Assembly (NCBI GenBank): GCA_013368445.1
Contig: JAACJO010000001.1
Coordinates: 2,790,001 to 2,854,000, forward strand
DNA length: 64,000 bases
Direction: 5' to 3'
Origin: Leucocoprinus leucothites
Lineage: Eukaryota; Basidiomycota; Agaricomycetes; Agaricales; Agaricaceae
Below, piece after piece: positions 45,197-57,779 of the stretch. Below the pieces are notes generated by a model, which saw only the letters and a list, made by a program, of their open reading frames with translations, ran no database searches and was not told the origin of the DNA. How positions within the stretch are numbered: position 1 is the stretch's first letter; each line of letters starts with the position of its first letter. Made by a program: the position numbers and the translations under genes.

Positions 45197-47806
45197 AATA
45201 ATCATCCATCCATTTATCCTTTTCTCACGCGGACTCTTTCCCTCAACGGAATGGAACGATACCCATTATATCATTTATGCTTCACGGATTGTACTATCCT
45301 TATTCCCCTATTCTTGAATACTTTTACCCCTTTCTTATTTGATATCTGATATCCATCCCTTCGCCTTCACGACCTTTTTCTAGATTTTTTTTTCGCTTCA
45401 TACCTAGACTATTTATTGGAGCTTGGGCTCCCGGCTTGGAAGGAATCATCCTAAACGTTGGCAGTGACCATCGCTATCACATTATGTCTATTTCCCTTTT
45501 CTTATACATAACTAGAACATAGCATTGTATCATTAGTCGCAATTCAATTTTCTGTTCCTCTCAATTTCGTCGTACGATTTAAATCATCCTAAATCATTCT
45601 CAGGCTCGGTGAAAGCGTGATCGCAAATAAGGTGCATAAGTGTATACACTTCTATGTATGAGAAGACTTCTCAAATGAGTGTCTACTACCAAGTTTTCCC
45701 AGACTGAAGTCTAGCCTCCTCATGATATAAATATCCCGATTTGATTTTTATGTCCGCCACTGACGCAAGTTTCATTGAGACATACATACTAAGAATTGCC
45801 AGGGTTTAAGTCCTTGATACAGGACCTCTGCTGCATCAAGGTCAATTTCACAAAGATAACTGTCAGTGTCACATCCCATAGACCCTAGTGCTTGAGCGCT
45901 TCGGAACTGTGATAAGTTCTGGTCATCATCATCATATGCTCGCTGGATGCCAATTGGTTGAACGTCATTGGTTCCCCTTGCCAAAAGTCGGATATACGCA
46001 ATGATCCTGGTCCATCTACCCCAACGACTTAGGCATCTCTTGCGGGAAAACTCAGGGGACTCGGGGATTTTAGGGGCTCCTTGCCCGAGAAAGAAGAGAG
46101 CACCGACCCTGTGGTTTTACCAACTCGGTACAACCCTAAGGAAAAACACAGAGGCTCAAGGATCGGCAAAGTTCCCAGTGTACAGAATGGCATGTTTGAG
46201 ATATCTGACAAAGACAGTTTGTATCTGGGCAATCTAGAAACCATCGGAGGAAAATAAGTGACATAAACCGAGGAAGAAGACGAAAAGAGTGAATCATGTA
46301 GTAAGTCACTCGGATTGGAAGAGAAGGCCGGAAATCTGGTGCACCATAGTATAGGAGGAGCTTGATCTATCGCGGCGACCTGCGCACTGGTGGGAACGCA
46401 TGGGGGACAAGAACATATGTCTTTGCACCTTATCTCAACTGAAGCAGATGATTTTCGAACTCGATCAGAAAAAAAAGAATACAGTCTACTTCACTTACGT
46501 GAGCGGGCTCCAGAACACCACCAGCACTCCTGGATTATCTCTCAGTGAACGAGGTAAGGAACCCGCTCAGGCTGGGAGTCCTGGGAGAACGCGACTGTTA
46601 CCCCTTGCGAGGGTCTCGGTGTGAGAGTGGGTGAATGATAATCTGAGGCTCCGAAGCTATGTTTATTCATTTGGTTTTCGCGAAGTAGTACTTCTTGGAG
46701 AAGACCTACACCACGGTTGCCTGTCACCACGATTGTCGCTTCTTCTTTGACGCAGTGAGCTCAAGAAACGAACATCAGACTGATTGAGTTGCATGTTGCA
46801 TTCTATGTGCGAAAGATGACTGCTAAAGAACCACGAGAGAAATAATGATCAATTGAGATTCGGCCTACGCGCTTCCGCCGAAAGAAGGGAAAAACCTCCG
46901 AAATGGGGTGTGGGGTTGTGAAAGAACATATCCCAAGTAGCAACCCGTGCTTTTAGCGGGAGCGTTTTGATTGGATGGACCGAAGTTCCGGCCAACATCT
47001 CCCAAGGTTGTCATCTCTCTGCGTGGCAAGTGCTCATCACTGCATCGATGAAGTGAATGTGCTCAAATGATATCAGTGAGAAGTTCAGTTGAGTAAAAGG
47101 TCAATTGCACGCGAGCATGGACTTCCTCAGGGGGTAAGGGCGTTCCAACTGAACGTGAGCGTGTTACTGGTACCATTCTCAGAGCCATTGAATACTACGG
47201 TCAGAGGGCCATAGATCGATGAGGTTTGACCTCAGACCATGAGGATGAAAGGAGGGTTCCGACAACAATATGCCAAGAGGAGCATGGAAAAAAAAGAAGA
47301 AGCCAGTTTCCCCAGAATATGGGCGGAACGGAACAACGGTAGTTCTTTCGTGGAGGTCAGCTCCTCTTGGCCGAGCCACCCATGTCCTATTCTGAGGCAG
47401 AGACTCAAATAGCGCACACCAGCGGCCGATAGCAGATATATGACAGGCCCGGAAGAACAAGGTCCGGTATCCAGTGGTATCTAGGTATATTTCATATGGA
47501 CGTCGACAAGTAGGGAATATATAAGTAAAACAATCCATCCAACAACAGAGGATATACACAAATAAATGAAGGGTAAAATAATATACCAGTAATTCTTCCC
47601 GTTCAAAAGCCAGCTAGTAGGGTGTTAATAGATGCGAAGTACATGTGGTGCAGATTTCTAAGTAACGACAAACGGCAGAGGAAACAAATGAATGGATATA
47701 GGGAACCAGAGACCAAGTAAAGCAATTATCAGAATGAAGCGACTGGAAGGAGAAATGAAAGAAATAACTATGGGTTTATATAAACTTATCGTCATCAGAG
47801 TCGTCA
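45197..47806. other. Convergent intergenic, 2.6 kb, no gene seen
   Basis: This lies between the stops of the synthase and the kinesin gene. The first few hundred bases are pyrimidine-rich and presumably 3' UTR. A minus-strand open frame at 45772-46125 is uninterrupted for about 117 codons (contains DDDDQNLSQFRSAQALG) but has no recognised domain or clear partner exons. Nothing else is supported. Confidence 0.45.
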
Positions 47807-50800
47807 TTAAGCAGGTAACCGGGTGGGGTCTAGTTTGGTTATCCATGATTGGAGTTCCTTGAGATTGGGGGCTGCTAAAGCATGCGAGTTGGATGCAGTG
47901 AATAAAGTGAATGAGTGAGGTTTCTGTTGGGGGACAAATCAGGACGATGAAACACTCCTGGAAGGGGATTAGAATGCTCACCCCTAAGAGAGATGCCTTG
48001 AGAGGATCGCTTTCCACATTGACGCCAGAGAGGCTTATGACGCCTATCTCCTCTACTTCATTAGAATGCGCGTACATATGCAGATACGGTCTTCACGCAT
48101 CATCATCAGAAATCTGTTATCTGATGACAGAATGAGCAAGCCTATCTTACCTTCTGAGGACAAACCATCGCCGTTCCCATGTATTCTGGCTTGCATCGGT
48201 GAGTATCAGAAGGTGTCCTTTCTTTGTCGTAGTATCACTATAGCAAGGAACTCTTTCATACCCAGTCCACCAGCACGTGTAGATTGACTTACGTTCGGGG
48301 TACGACTTTGGTCTCAGAGATGTACTTGTTGAATCCATCCCCGTTCTGCCAATGTTTGATGTTGGAGGTCGGGGTAGTCTCCTCAGGGTCGGGCTCCTGA
48401 CTAAGTACGATCTACAGGATAAGCACAAAATGGTTAAGCATATGATCCAAACCAATAAAGCTGATAAAGATCAAGCAAAGAACCCAACAACTTTTGAGAA
48501 TATATATACACACTTACCTTGCCACGATGTCCAAATTGCTTTTGCCAAAGCTGGACTGAGCGCCTCAAAATATCATCTGCCTTCCAGACCAGGGTGTCGG
48601 GTGATATCTGACGAGGCGGTGTAGTAGCCATGATGACTCTGATAGCTTGTACATCAGCGGCACGCCGTTCAGTGGTGATGAGCCGGTCATAATCCTCCAC
48701 CACTGTTATGCCTCGAGGCTTCCAAACCCCAAGTGTCTCCTCCCCTCTCACGTATTTCTCCGACGTATCCAACCTCCAAAGATCCTTGGCGGACCGAGTC
48801 AGCGGTGGTGACAGCTTGACGTCAAATAAGGTGCTCGTCTTTGCCAAAATCTTGTTGGACCCAAAGAACGTCATAAGTCTTGACGGTGGACTCGCGTCAC
48901 GCGCATGCATCGCAATCGCCACATCCATACTAAACTGTACAGGCTCCTGGCAAATCTCAACAGCCACTCCCCATGTGAGCTGTAAGATGATCCTCTGGTT
49001 CGCAGCAGTAACTCGATTCAACAGCACAGAATCATGCACACTCGAATCCCACAGCGCTTCCGCTGTCAATGAACCCGTCCCATCTCGTTTAAACTCGAGT
49101 GTCTGCTCCTTCTGCAAAGCCAGGGTCACGAGTGCCTTTGAAGTCGAATCATGCAGGCGGGATTTAGCATCCAGAAGCCTAACGTTCCCAATTCGCATCT
49201 TGGTAAATTCTAGCCAGGGAAGCTGTTGACCCGAATTCGAAGAAAGATGGACTACGATCCTACGTTGAAGACCTTGGTGCAGCGAAAACACGCCTGGGTC
49301 AACGCTTCCCTGTGAGATCACCGGTACGGGGACGTATGACCCATCAGGCGCCAGCTCGCAGATCTGCAGCCAAGCCACAACATCATGTGCCTGCTCTACA
49401 ACGAAATCGTTCTCGGATCGACGCATGGGAGGTAAAGATGTGGAGGTCATAGTCGTTCTAGGTGAAGATGCCAGCGAATCCGATGGAGGCGCAGGAAGAC
49501 TCGACGAATTGGTCGATGATAAGGGAGAGGCAGACGAGGAAGATGAAGAGGAGATATAATTCTGCTTCTGTTCACGCATCTCGTCCCATCTCTCCATGCG
49601 CTCCAAATATGTGGGTTTGAGCGACGCGAAAAACTCGATCGGAGCATATCCCTGCCGAAGGTGGTTCAACACTTTGGAAGACGCGACAACAGTAAAACTC
49701 CGTCGAAACTTGAGTTCAGATAACGACCCATGCTCAATATCAAGAGCAGCAGACGGGAAAACCTCCTCAGACGTCACCGTACTCCCAACAAGAGAGGACA
49801 ACCGGACCTGCAAATGAACAGTCGAAAAATCATGCGATGACAACCCCTTGACCGAATCCACAGTTAGGAAGAAATTGAGCTTCGTCCCAGCAGGTATTGT
49901 CCCAGGAACGGGGGACGAAGCCCTAGTCGAAGCAGACGAGGCATTTGCATACTTTGCCGGCAACTGCGCCCCCACCAACTTGATATCCACCCGACACGAT
50001 CCAATAGCCTCAGCAGTATACCGACAAAAAATCGGTACAGTCGAGGAAGACGACAATTTCCTCGAAAGAGGGGCAAGCGAGATGAGCGCATTGCCGATAA
50101 AAGAGTATTCAGGGGGTGGGGAATCATAGAACGGTTCGTCGGAAGAGAAATGTTGGGTATATGAAGGTCGATCGATATAAGTCGTAAGATTGCGCATCCG
50201 TTGAAGTTGTTGCTGTAGACGATCTAGGGACCAAACGTAGATAGCATTGTGCTTGTGGTCAATGACTTTGATGGCGACGGAAGGCTGGGTATTCGAACGC
50301 AGTATAGGATCTGCAACGTCCCCAAACTGGTCCAATCCTGCTATACTGTCCACTGCCGAAGTAGGAGCAGCCAGGGAACCTCCCGAAGCAATAGCAAAAT
50401 TATAGGTAACCTGTTTCCTCAGCTCCTTACTGCATTCTTCCATGAGCACCACAAACGCCAAGGAGGAAGAAAAGACAACCTACCTGATAACATTCGCCTC
50501 CTTCACCGCAACCGCATTCGTCAACACCGTCTCGGCCATCGAAAAAGACCTATGCGCTCTCCACTTATCCAACACCTTCCTAATCAACCTCAACTGCCTC
50601 GCCGAATAAATAACAGGCTCAAAACCCTCTCCCATCCCCAACGCATCCAGATCCATCTCCCCTCTCGCGCGTGCATCCACCATCCTCCTCATCTGCGCCC
50701 TCACCAACCTCAACTGATGCTCCATATGTTCCTTCTCCGCAATCAAATCCTCCGTCTCCACAGGCACATCCCCAAGTCGCTCATTATTAATCTCATACAA

Positions 50801-53800
50801 CCGACTCTCAATATGCTGTTGTGCATCCTTGAGCTGTGTAGTCGATTCATCCGTAGCCCAAGGACTCCCAAGCAAACTCGTCTCATCCGTCGGAGCTTCA
50901 CTCGGCAAAGGTCTCCCACCAGCCTCACTCCAAATATCATCTCCAACCTGCGAGAGACTACTCTCCGGACGTCCTTTAGAGTTAATATCCCTCAACGTCT
51001 TCACCCTCGTGATTTTCTCAAACAACTTGTTGAGATCATCATCTGGAAGGTTATCCAACGAAGGATCCAAACCCAACCTCGCAAACGCAGCTTCACGCTG
51101 AGCAAAAGTCCAATCCACATCTGCTTGACCTTCGTCATCGGAAGATATCGTCGAGCTAGGGCGTGGCGACCCTTCTGCAACCCCAGCCTCCAAATCGGCA
51201 GCGGAGATGCTCATGTGGAGATTGGATCTGGCTGTCGCGCGATCGCGTTTCTTGCGAACTTCTTCGGGGTTGTTGAATCGGAAAACATGGTTGTCACCTA
51301 CATACGTTATGTGGTGGTAGTATGAGTAAATGCGGGGTTCGATAGGGAGATATAATAGAAGTGGAAGGATGACGTACCCAGGATAATTCGGAAACCAGAA
51401 CGAAGTTTATAAGACTATACGCATCGTGTTAACCCAGCACCCAAAAAGAGAGATAAAAATCATAAAACTCACCTGTCCGGGCGCGATCTGTTTCCCATTC
51501 AAGAACTAGAAAAAAAGCAAAAGAGCCACCGCATCAGCATCGAACATTAAATAATAGCCATAAAATTGAAACCAAGGGCGAAGCAATGACATACCGTAAT
51601 ACTATCCGGCATACACTGGATCGTGACTTTTCCATCTACATTATCAAAATGACAATGCTCTTCCAGGATCTTGTCGCCACTAAGCCGGATCGCAGCGGGT
51701 TTCTCGCTATCCATTCGTCCAACCTTGGGTATCATGAGTCGAGACTGAATGAATGGTCAGGATTCCAAGTGTACGTACGAGTGTCTTTCCAGGTTTGATT
51801 TGGTAAATCAGACATTCACTCATGAGTGGATCTGTGCAGCCAGACTTTTCAGTAGGGTTCATCTATTGAAATCCAGATACGCATACCTTCATTCTATAAA
51901 CACAACAACCATTAATTCCCACCACAAAGAGAAAAAAAACTCAGAAAGCACATACCAAATTCACCAAATGCGGCATCCTCTTCGGCGTATGCACACCAAC
52001 CAAATTCTTCTCAACCGTAATCCCTAACTCCTCCAACGCCTTCTCCCTCTCCTTCTGCACCTCCTGCGTCCTCACCAACTTTTGCTCCCACGTCTCATTC
52101 AACTCATTCATCAACTTTTCCCTCGTCTCCATCTGTTCCTGCAATTCCGCCTTGGTCACTTTCTTAATCGTACCGTCCGAAGTCTGATACGTGACAATTT
52201 GTTTAGAGGCTGGGATTTTAGGGTCGAATGTCTCTTCCCCTGATGTACCTGCTACTCGGGCTAGAATGATTGTTACATGTCAGATGTAAGAGTTAAAGGA
52301 GGTCGGTTTAAGGGGTGAATGGTACTAAAAAAAAACGCACCTCGAAGCATTTCAAGTTCCTCCTTGAGCTCCCTAACCAACTTCGCATTCGGATCCTCAT
52401 TAACAACAGCCTTATTCTTGATCTTCTTCGCCTGATCGGCATACCGCAGCGTACTCAACGTCTCTTCATAATCCGCTGGCGATATAGCAGCTATCATCGC
52501 TGTTTTGGAGTTACCACCGAGACTGTCTTTGAGTAGCCATGTCAGGACCTAAGATACCAATTAGTCGATATTTTTTTGGATAGGGATGGGTGGATGGACG
52601 TACGGAATCACGATAGGGGATGAACTCCTCCGCTTTCCCTTTCTTCCCCTTCTTGCCTGCACTATCTGCGGAAGACTGAGCAGCAAGCGCACTAATCACT
52701 TTTCCAAGTGTAGTCAACGACTTGTTAATATTCGCGCCTTCTTTAAGTCGTTGACCTGTCGCGCCCGTTGAATTGGCACGCTCGGAACCTGCCAGATCTA
52801 CCAAACTATAGGTCGCGTAATTGAATTGCGATTCGAGGAAGTAGGGTGAAATGAAATCAGAAGGGGAGAACGAGGGTGAGTTGGGATGTGGGTGAGTGTG
52901 ATGGTAGGCACGACGAACCTGATGCGGGAGACTTTCTCGGTATCGAGGTTGGTATCGGTATCGTGCCGCTTCATAGTAAGAAGTAAAGTAAACACCGCAT
53001 GTGAACGCGAAGACCTAAGAATACATATTTCATTTCAGTTTGAGCCGTCGAAATCGCAAACATCAAGGGGATGGGCCAACAACGGCGGACTGATAGAAGA
53101 ACGTATAGGACGTACGTCTCGTTCATGTTAGTGGCAGCAACCGTCCTCGCTTTGTTCCCCTCGTCCATGAGTGTCATCATCTCATCATAATTCGTAACCA
53201 CAAGTTTCGACAGATCCTCGACATAAGGACCTAAACTTGGATGTTCACGAACACGAAGGTTGCCTGTGTTCTTTGGGTTGAGGAGGTCTCGAACTTTCTC
53301 GTTGTAGATCTACGCGCGGCGAGCGTGCATGTGTGAGGTTTGATTATTATTACATCCAAGTGGAACGTACTTCGATGTAGGACACTTCGACGGTGAAGTG
53401 GATGTTGGAGTCTTGTGCGGTTTTACTTGTGACGCGTTGGAAAAGCTCGGAACATGTGAGTGGTATTATGCCTTTGTCGGGGCCGTCTGTTGCAGTGGGT
53501 TATTATGATGTGAGTGCGTGGATGTAAATTGTTAGATGTAGAGACGCACAGCCCATCATACTGCAAGGTCCATAAGTACAACACTATAACGAGGGGCACG
53601 CAACGCACCTATAAGACTTTCCAGAACCTTTATAGTAACGAGGGGATGGTAATAAGTAGGTCGTCTACTAGGTATGATGGTGGCGGCGCACCTGTTTGAC
53701 CATCTATCGACTAGCCATGAGTGTCAAAGCCAGACGGAGATTCGCAATATCACTCACAAGCTAAAATACACGCGTTAAACCCCGAAAAGCCATGGTCGAG

Positions 53801-54144
53801 CAACTCTTTGCCAAGGTCATCGTACAAGGTCTGTTGTGAACAATACACGGGATCGTCTCTAGGTCCCGCACTCCAATAACTCTTGTCAAAACTAAACGCC
53901 ATCGTCTTTCTCTCCGTAGCGCGTTTCGTGTCTTGACTCGTCCCAGACTCGGGTGGGTCGAGCATGGTCTGGTTGCCTTGCATGCGGATGAGGCATTTTG
54001 CGCCTCTTGCTAGTTCTGTTGGTTGAGGAACAACGGTGTGAGGAGTGGTGTTAGGATGCTGTGGGGGACATGGGTATTCGTACCACGGGAGTTGAGGGGA
54101 CGACAACGGACGACGACCTTAATGTTGCCGTCTCCGTCGGCCAT
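47807..54144 (-). CDS. Kinesin-3 motor (UNC-104/KIF1A type)
   Basis: Plus-end microtubule motor that carries early endosomes and vesicles. Start [20 protein letters not shown] opens the motor domain: P-loop AYGQTGSGKSYSMMGYG, switch [17 protein letters not shown], switch [17 protein letters not shown], then [16 protein letters not shown] with a Lys-rich loop-12-like insert ([13 protein letters not shown]), and neck region [20 protein letters not shown] coiled coil ([20 protein letters not shown]) is followed by an FHA domain ([29 protein letters not shown]), a long middle stalk with KIF1B-like and DUF3694-type regions ([20 protein letters not shown]), and a C-terminal PH domain ([30 protein letters not shown]) ending [15 protein letters not shown]. 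The P-loop is split across exons of 12, 19 and 11 bases. All hallmark residues for an active motor are present. Confidence 0.94.
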
Positions 54145-54241
54145 GGTTCACTCTCTTAACTTGGGTGGAAGAGGCTAACAAGCCGGGAGGTTCACACATT
54201 ACAAGTTAGTTACCACACCACGTGCATTACTATCTACTAAT

Positions 54242-54941
54242 TTACAACAAATCAAAGTCATCCAGCTACAATCAAAACTGTCAGAAATTTTATATATCGG
54301 AATTTAAAAAGAGTGCACACCTCGTCGTTGTATTGCATGACGGTGCGCTTGAGTTTGGAGGTGTCGACCCAGGTAACAAAGTCTTCCATGTGCCTGTTGA
54401 CAAGAAAAGCAGGATCGGTGATTGTGTCAGGGCCCACGCGCACATGGCCTTGCTCGATAAATTTTGTTGCCTGTGCTAGTCAGCTGGATAGTCTCGTACG
54501 GCAATAGAGTACTCACTGCGCTGACGGTTTCAGCCATTTTGGACATGCACATAAAGACTGCAAGTCGTCTGCGGCAAAACGCAGCGACGGTAAGTTTGTT
54601 GTCGACATCTGAGAGCTTGGCAGACGAGTTGAGGACACCCATATCGTATAGCTTGTTGAGTATCTGTCCCTCCATGCGTGCTCTAAAGGGATCCTGGGCT
54701 GGAAGGACTGCTACACGATGGGCAAAAGCCCTAAGGGAGCCACATAGTTTGTTATATTTATGATAGTCGTCCCTGTTCTGGATATGATATCGGCGAAGGA
54801 CCTTGATTTCTCTCAACCCGGCGTCCTGCTTCCACTAAGCGAATATGAGACTGAGAATAAAAGAGAAAGCAAAAGACGCACGTTGAGGAAATCTACTTTT
54901 TTCAAGAGTTTCTGTTCATGGTGGTGGAGGATGCGAACCAT
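54242..54941 (-). CDS. IMP3: U3 snoRNP protein IMP3
   Basis: Small-subunit processome factor that helps the U3 snoRNA pair with the pre-rRNA. Exons 54941-54882, 54825-54517, 54470-54321 and 54265-54242 sum to 543 bases, 180 residues. The family pattern is complete: [20 protein letters not shown], then [40 protein letters not shown], the S4-like RNA-binding domain with [20 protein letters not shown] and [20 protein letters not shown], and the acidic end YNDELDDFDLL. The start is fixed by the invariant N-terminus. Its ATG lies only 17 bases from the ATG of the divergent LIM-binding gene, and its stop is 97 bases from the start of the tandem kinesin gene. Confidence 0.96.
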
Positions 54942-54958
54942 CTTGGCACGTGTCTCTC

Positions 54959-57779
54959 ATGCTTCCGTTCCACAACCAGCGGGAGCGGCATGTTGTTCGG
55001 GGAGTCCAGCCTCCGTTCCCCACACCCGCACAACAGTTTGAGCAGATGAACCACGAACCAAGGACTCAACGCCAGCGCCAGAGCATTGCACCACGCCCAC
55101 CTCAGCCTCCCCAGCAGCCTCCCCAGCCACCTCAGCCAACCCAGCAGCAGCAACAACAACAGCAGCAGCAGCAACCTCGACCACCACTTCTCGGTCAAGG
55201 CCAGGGCCTCATTCGTCTCCTCCAGTTCAGCGGCATTCTCTCCTCAGAAACAAAGAAGAAACTTCAGCTGTCATGGTGGAACGACCTCATCAAGGAGTAT
55301 TTCACCCCCAAAGCTTACATGAAACTCACCCTCTGGAAGGACAACCAACGCAAGGAGGCAAAGCCTTTTGAAATCGGTGTCCCCATTCTCCCTCGTTTCT
55401 TCCTCGTCACCACCCAGTCTGGTGTCAGGTCCATGACCCTCTCTCTCGACGGTGCTCGTGAGCGCCAGATCGCCACCGGCCACTGCATCGTCGAGTGCGT
55501 AGCCGCAGTATGGACTTACAAGTACAACAACGGCTACACTGTCACTCTACGCGGTGCCCTTTCTGCTCATGTTATCATCACCTCCACCACCGCCCCCGGT
55601 GCTAACCCAAATCCTGCCCAACCAAGCACCTATGCCTTTAAATTCGACGAATTCACTTTTGATGCTAATTTCCACGACAAGTTTATCGCTCTCGACGCTA
55701 TCAATGGCCAGCGCATCCCAGAACCAGCAAAGAGTCCATGGATACGCAGTGCCCCCGACCCCACAGTCAATGGTGTCCCCGAGAGCGAGGACGACAAAAA
55801 GTGGGAAGAGCCCCGCGTCGTCATTGAGCGCTGTTCTATCCCTGGCGAGCCCGTCAACGCGTTTGGTATCCCCCAAGCCACGATGCGATGCCTCGAGGTG
55901 AAGTTCAGCGCCCCTCACCCCGTTACTACTACTGACTATTCCCCCAGCTCGCAGAAAGCGTCGGCTCAATGGCCGATCTCATTGTATACTCCAACGAAAC
56001 TCAGCTAGGTCCTCTAGGTAGGCCCACCTACCCCCCTTCCCTTCCCCCTCCCTTTCTCACACTCCTCCCAACAGAAGCACTTAGATCCCTCGCATCCAAA
56101 ATCCGAGATGGCCCACACGACTCAAATCCTGGCACATCAGCACCAGGAGGCGGTCAGCCAACGACAGCAACAGGTATCGCAGCGGCCAGCCCCGTAAACG
56201 GTGCTATTTACCCTCCTCCTCACTCGCACCCACCCCCCGGCTCTGGCCTAGGCGGGCCACCACCACACCCAGGAGGTGCGCCTTTCAACCCAGGCCCCAA
56301 TCCTGGTCCTCCCTCTACTCTCTATGGCAGCTTCGGTCCCTCCCAACCAGGAGGACCAGGGCCACAACAAAACCCTCCCAACTCCTCTACCTCCAATCCT
56401 AACCCTTCCAACCGAAACCCTACACCTACACAGCAACAACAACGAAGAACACCCCATCCTCCGAACCAACGTCCCTCCTCCGCCTCCAACCTCTCCAACC
56501 CCGGAGGCGGAGGTGCTTCCTCAATCGCACGCTCACCAGCCATGACAACAAACTCTGTCGTTCACTCTCCCGCACATTCACACCCAAACCCAAACAGTGC
56601 AATGAACTCACCTCAAAAAGATAACAAAAAGATCCCTCAGCCCTCCGGTAGCGGTATGGGAGGGCCACAAATGGGTCTAGGTGGAGGAGGAGGGGCCCGC
56701 AAATGGGTATGGGGCCGATGACCGGTATAATGGGCTCTGGCCCACCAAATACGCCTGCGATGGGGAATATGCAACCGCCGCCACCACAGTCGCAACTCGG
56801 ACCCGGGATGGGCGGACATCCACCTCATCAGCAACAACAGCACGGCCCACCTGGAGGACATGGACCTCAACACCATCAACAACAAGCGATGGCCAGTCTA
56901 ACTAATTTACCTGGAGGCGGCGGAGGTGGTGGCGGTGGTATGGGTATGGGCGGTGGAATGGGTATGGGTATGCAAGGTATGGTAGGAGGCGGGGGTATGG
57001 GTATGCCTCCAGGCGGAAGCGGCGGGATGATGGGTATGAACCCGATGGGCGGTGGTGGAGGTATGGGAACACCTACAATGGCACCAGTAAGTCCCCATTT
57101 CTCCTCTGTCTTTTTCCTCCCTCTGCGAGTATCGCGACTGGTTGACTTCATCTTCTAACGTTCTCTCTTCTCCTCTTCCTCTCCCAAAATCACACAATAA
57201 TTTCGGAAATCATTGAAAAAGAAAAATACCACAGGGAATCACGGTCTCATCAACAACAATGCCCACAGCAATCCTACGTCCCCCTTCAACAACAACCTCC
57301 ACCACCAACAACAGCAACAACTCCATCATCAACAACAACTCCATCAGCAGCAGCAGCAACACCTCCAGCAGCAACAACACCTCCAACATCAACAACACCA
57401 ACATCAACAACATGGTCCCAGCCCGCTCCAGCACAACTTTGCTCCCCAACATCAACAACACCAACACCAACATCCGCTCGCAGGTGGGCCACATCAACAG
57501 CAGCAGCAGCAGCAGCAACAACACACTCCTCACCAACTCAATGCAACGCCTCATCCCTCCGGGGGCCCAGCAACACAACTCCCCTTTGGGGGCCCACAAC
57601 CACCTTTCGGGATTGGGGGCGCGGGGAATGCAGCACAGCGGCCAGGTGGTGGTGGGGGATCCATCGGTAGTCAGAGGCTACCTCCGCAGGGACCACCAGT
57701 GCAGGGAGGGCATGGGCAGCATGGGCAGGTGCAGCAGGTGTTGGGAAAGAGACCGCCTAGGAAGAGGCCGAGGGGTTGA
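54959..57779 (+). CDS. LIM-domain-binding (NLI/LDB1-type) transcription cofactor
   Basis: Adaptor that brings LIM or Flo8-like transcription factors together; fungal members (Adn1, PtaB) act in adhesion and development. Exons 54959-55897, 55948-56017, 56075-56706, 56790-57060 and 57235-57779 sum to 2457 bases, 818 residues. After a Pro/Gln-rich head with a run of 11 Gln (about 55140-55175), the NLI domain runs from LIRLLQFSGILSS through WWNDLIKEYFTPKAYMKLTL, RFFLVTTQSGVRSM to FTFDANFHDKFIALDA and MADLIVYSNETQLGPLEALR. The tail is low complexity: Pro/Gly/Asn, then Gly/Met (GGGMGMGGGMGMGM), then His/Gln, ending in a basic NLS-like LGKRPPRKRPRG. Two late introns share the donor GTATGGG. The first ATG is so close to IMP3 that the next one (55049, MNHEPRTQ) could be the real start. 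Confidence 0.88.
55139..55175 (+). repeat. Polyglutamine tract (CAG/CAA)
   Basis: A run of CAG and CAA codons within the LIM-binding gene encodes 11 Gln. The mixed codons suggest selection for the peptide and not simple slippage. A second, longer Gln/His-rich stretch is at about 57290-57530. Confidence 0.8.
57290..57530 (+). repeat. CAN-trinucleotide-rich tract coding Gln/His
   Basis: About 240 bases dominated by CAA, CAG, CAC and CAT within the last exon of the LIM-binding gene, read as His/Gln clusters. Other frames give Asn/Ser/Thr or long antisense hydrophobic readings and explain several spurious open frames. Confidence 0.8.

Noticed and set aside
47179..47559. Minus-strand 126-codon open frame
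   Set aside because: No recognised domain and no partner exons; it lies in the 3' spacer of the kinesin gene.
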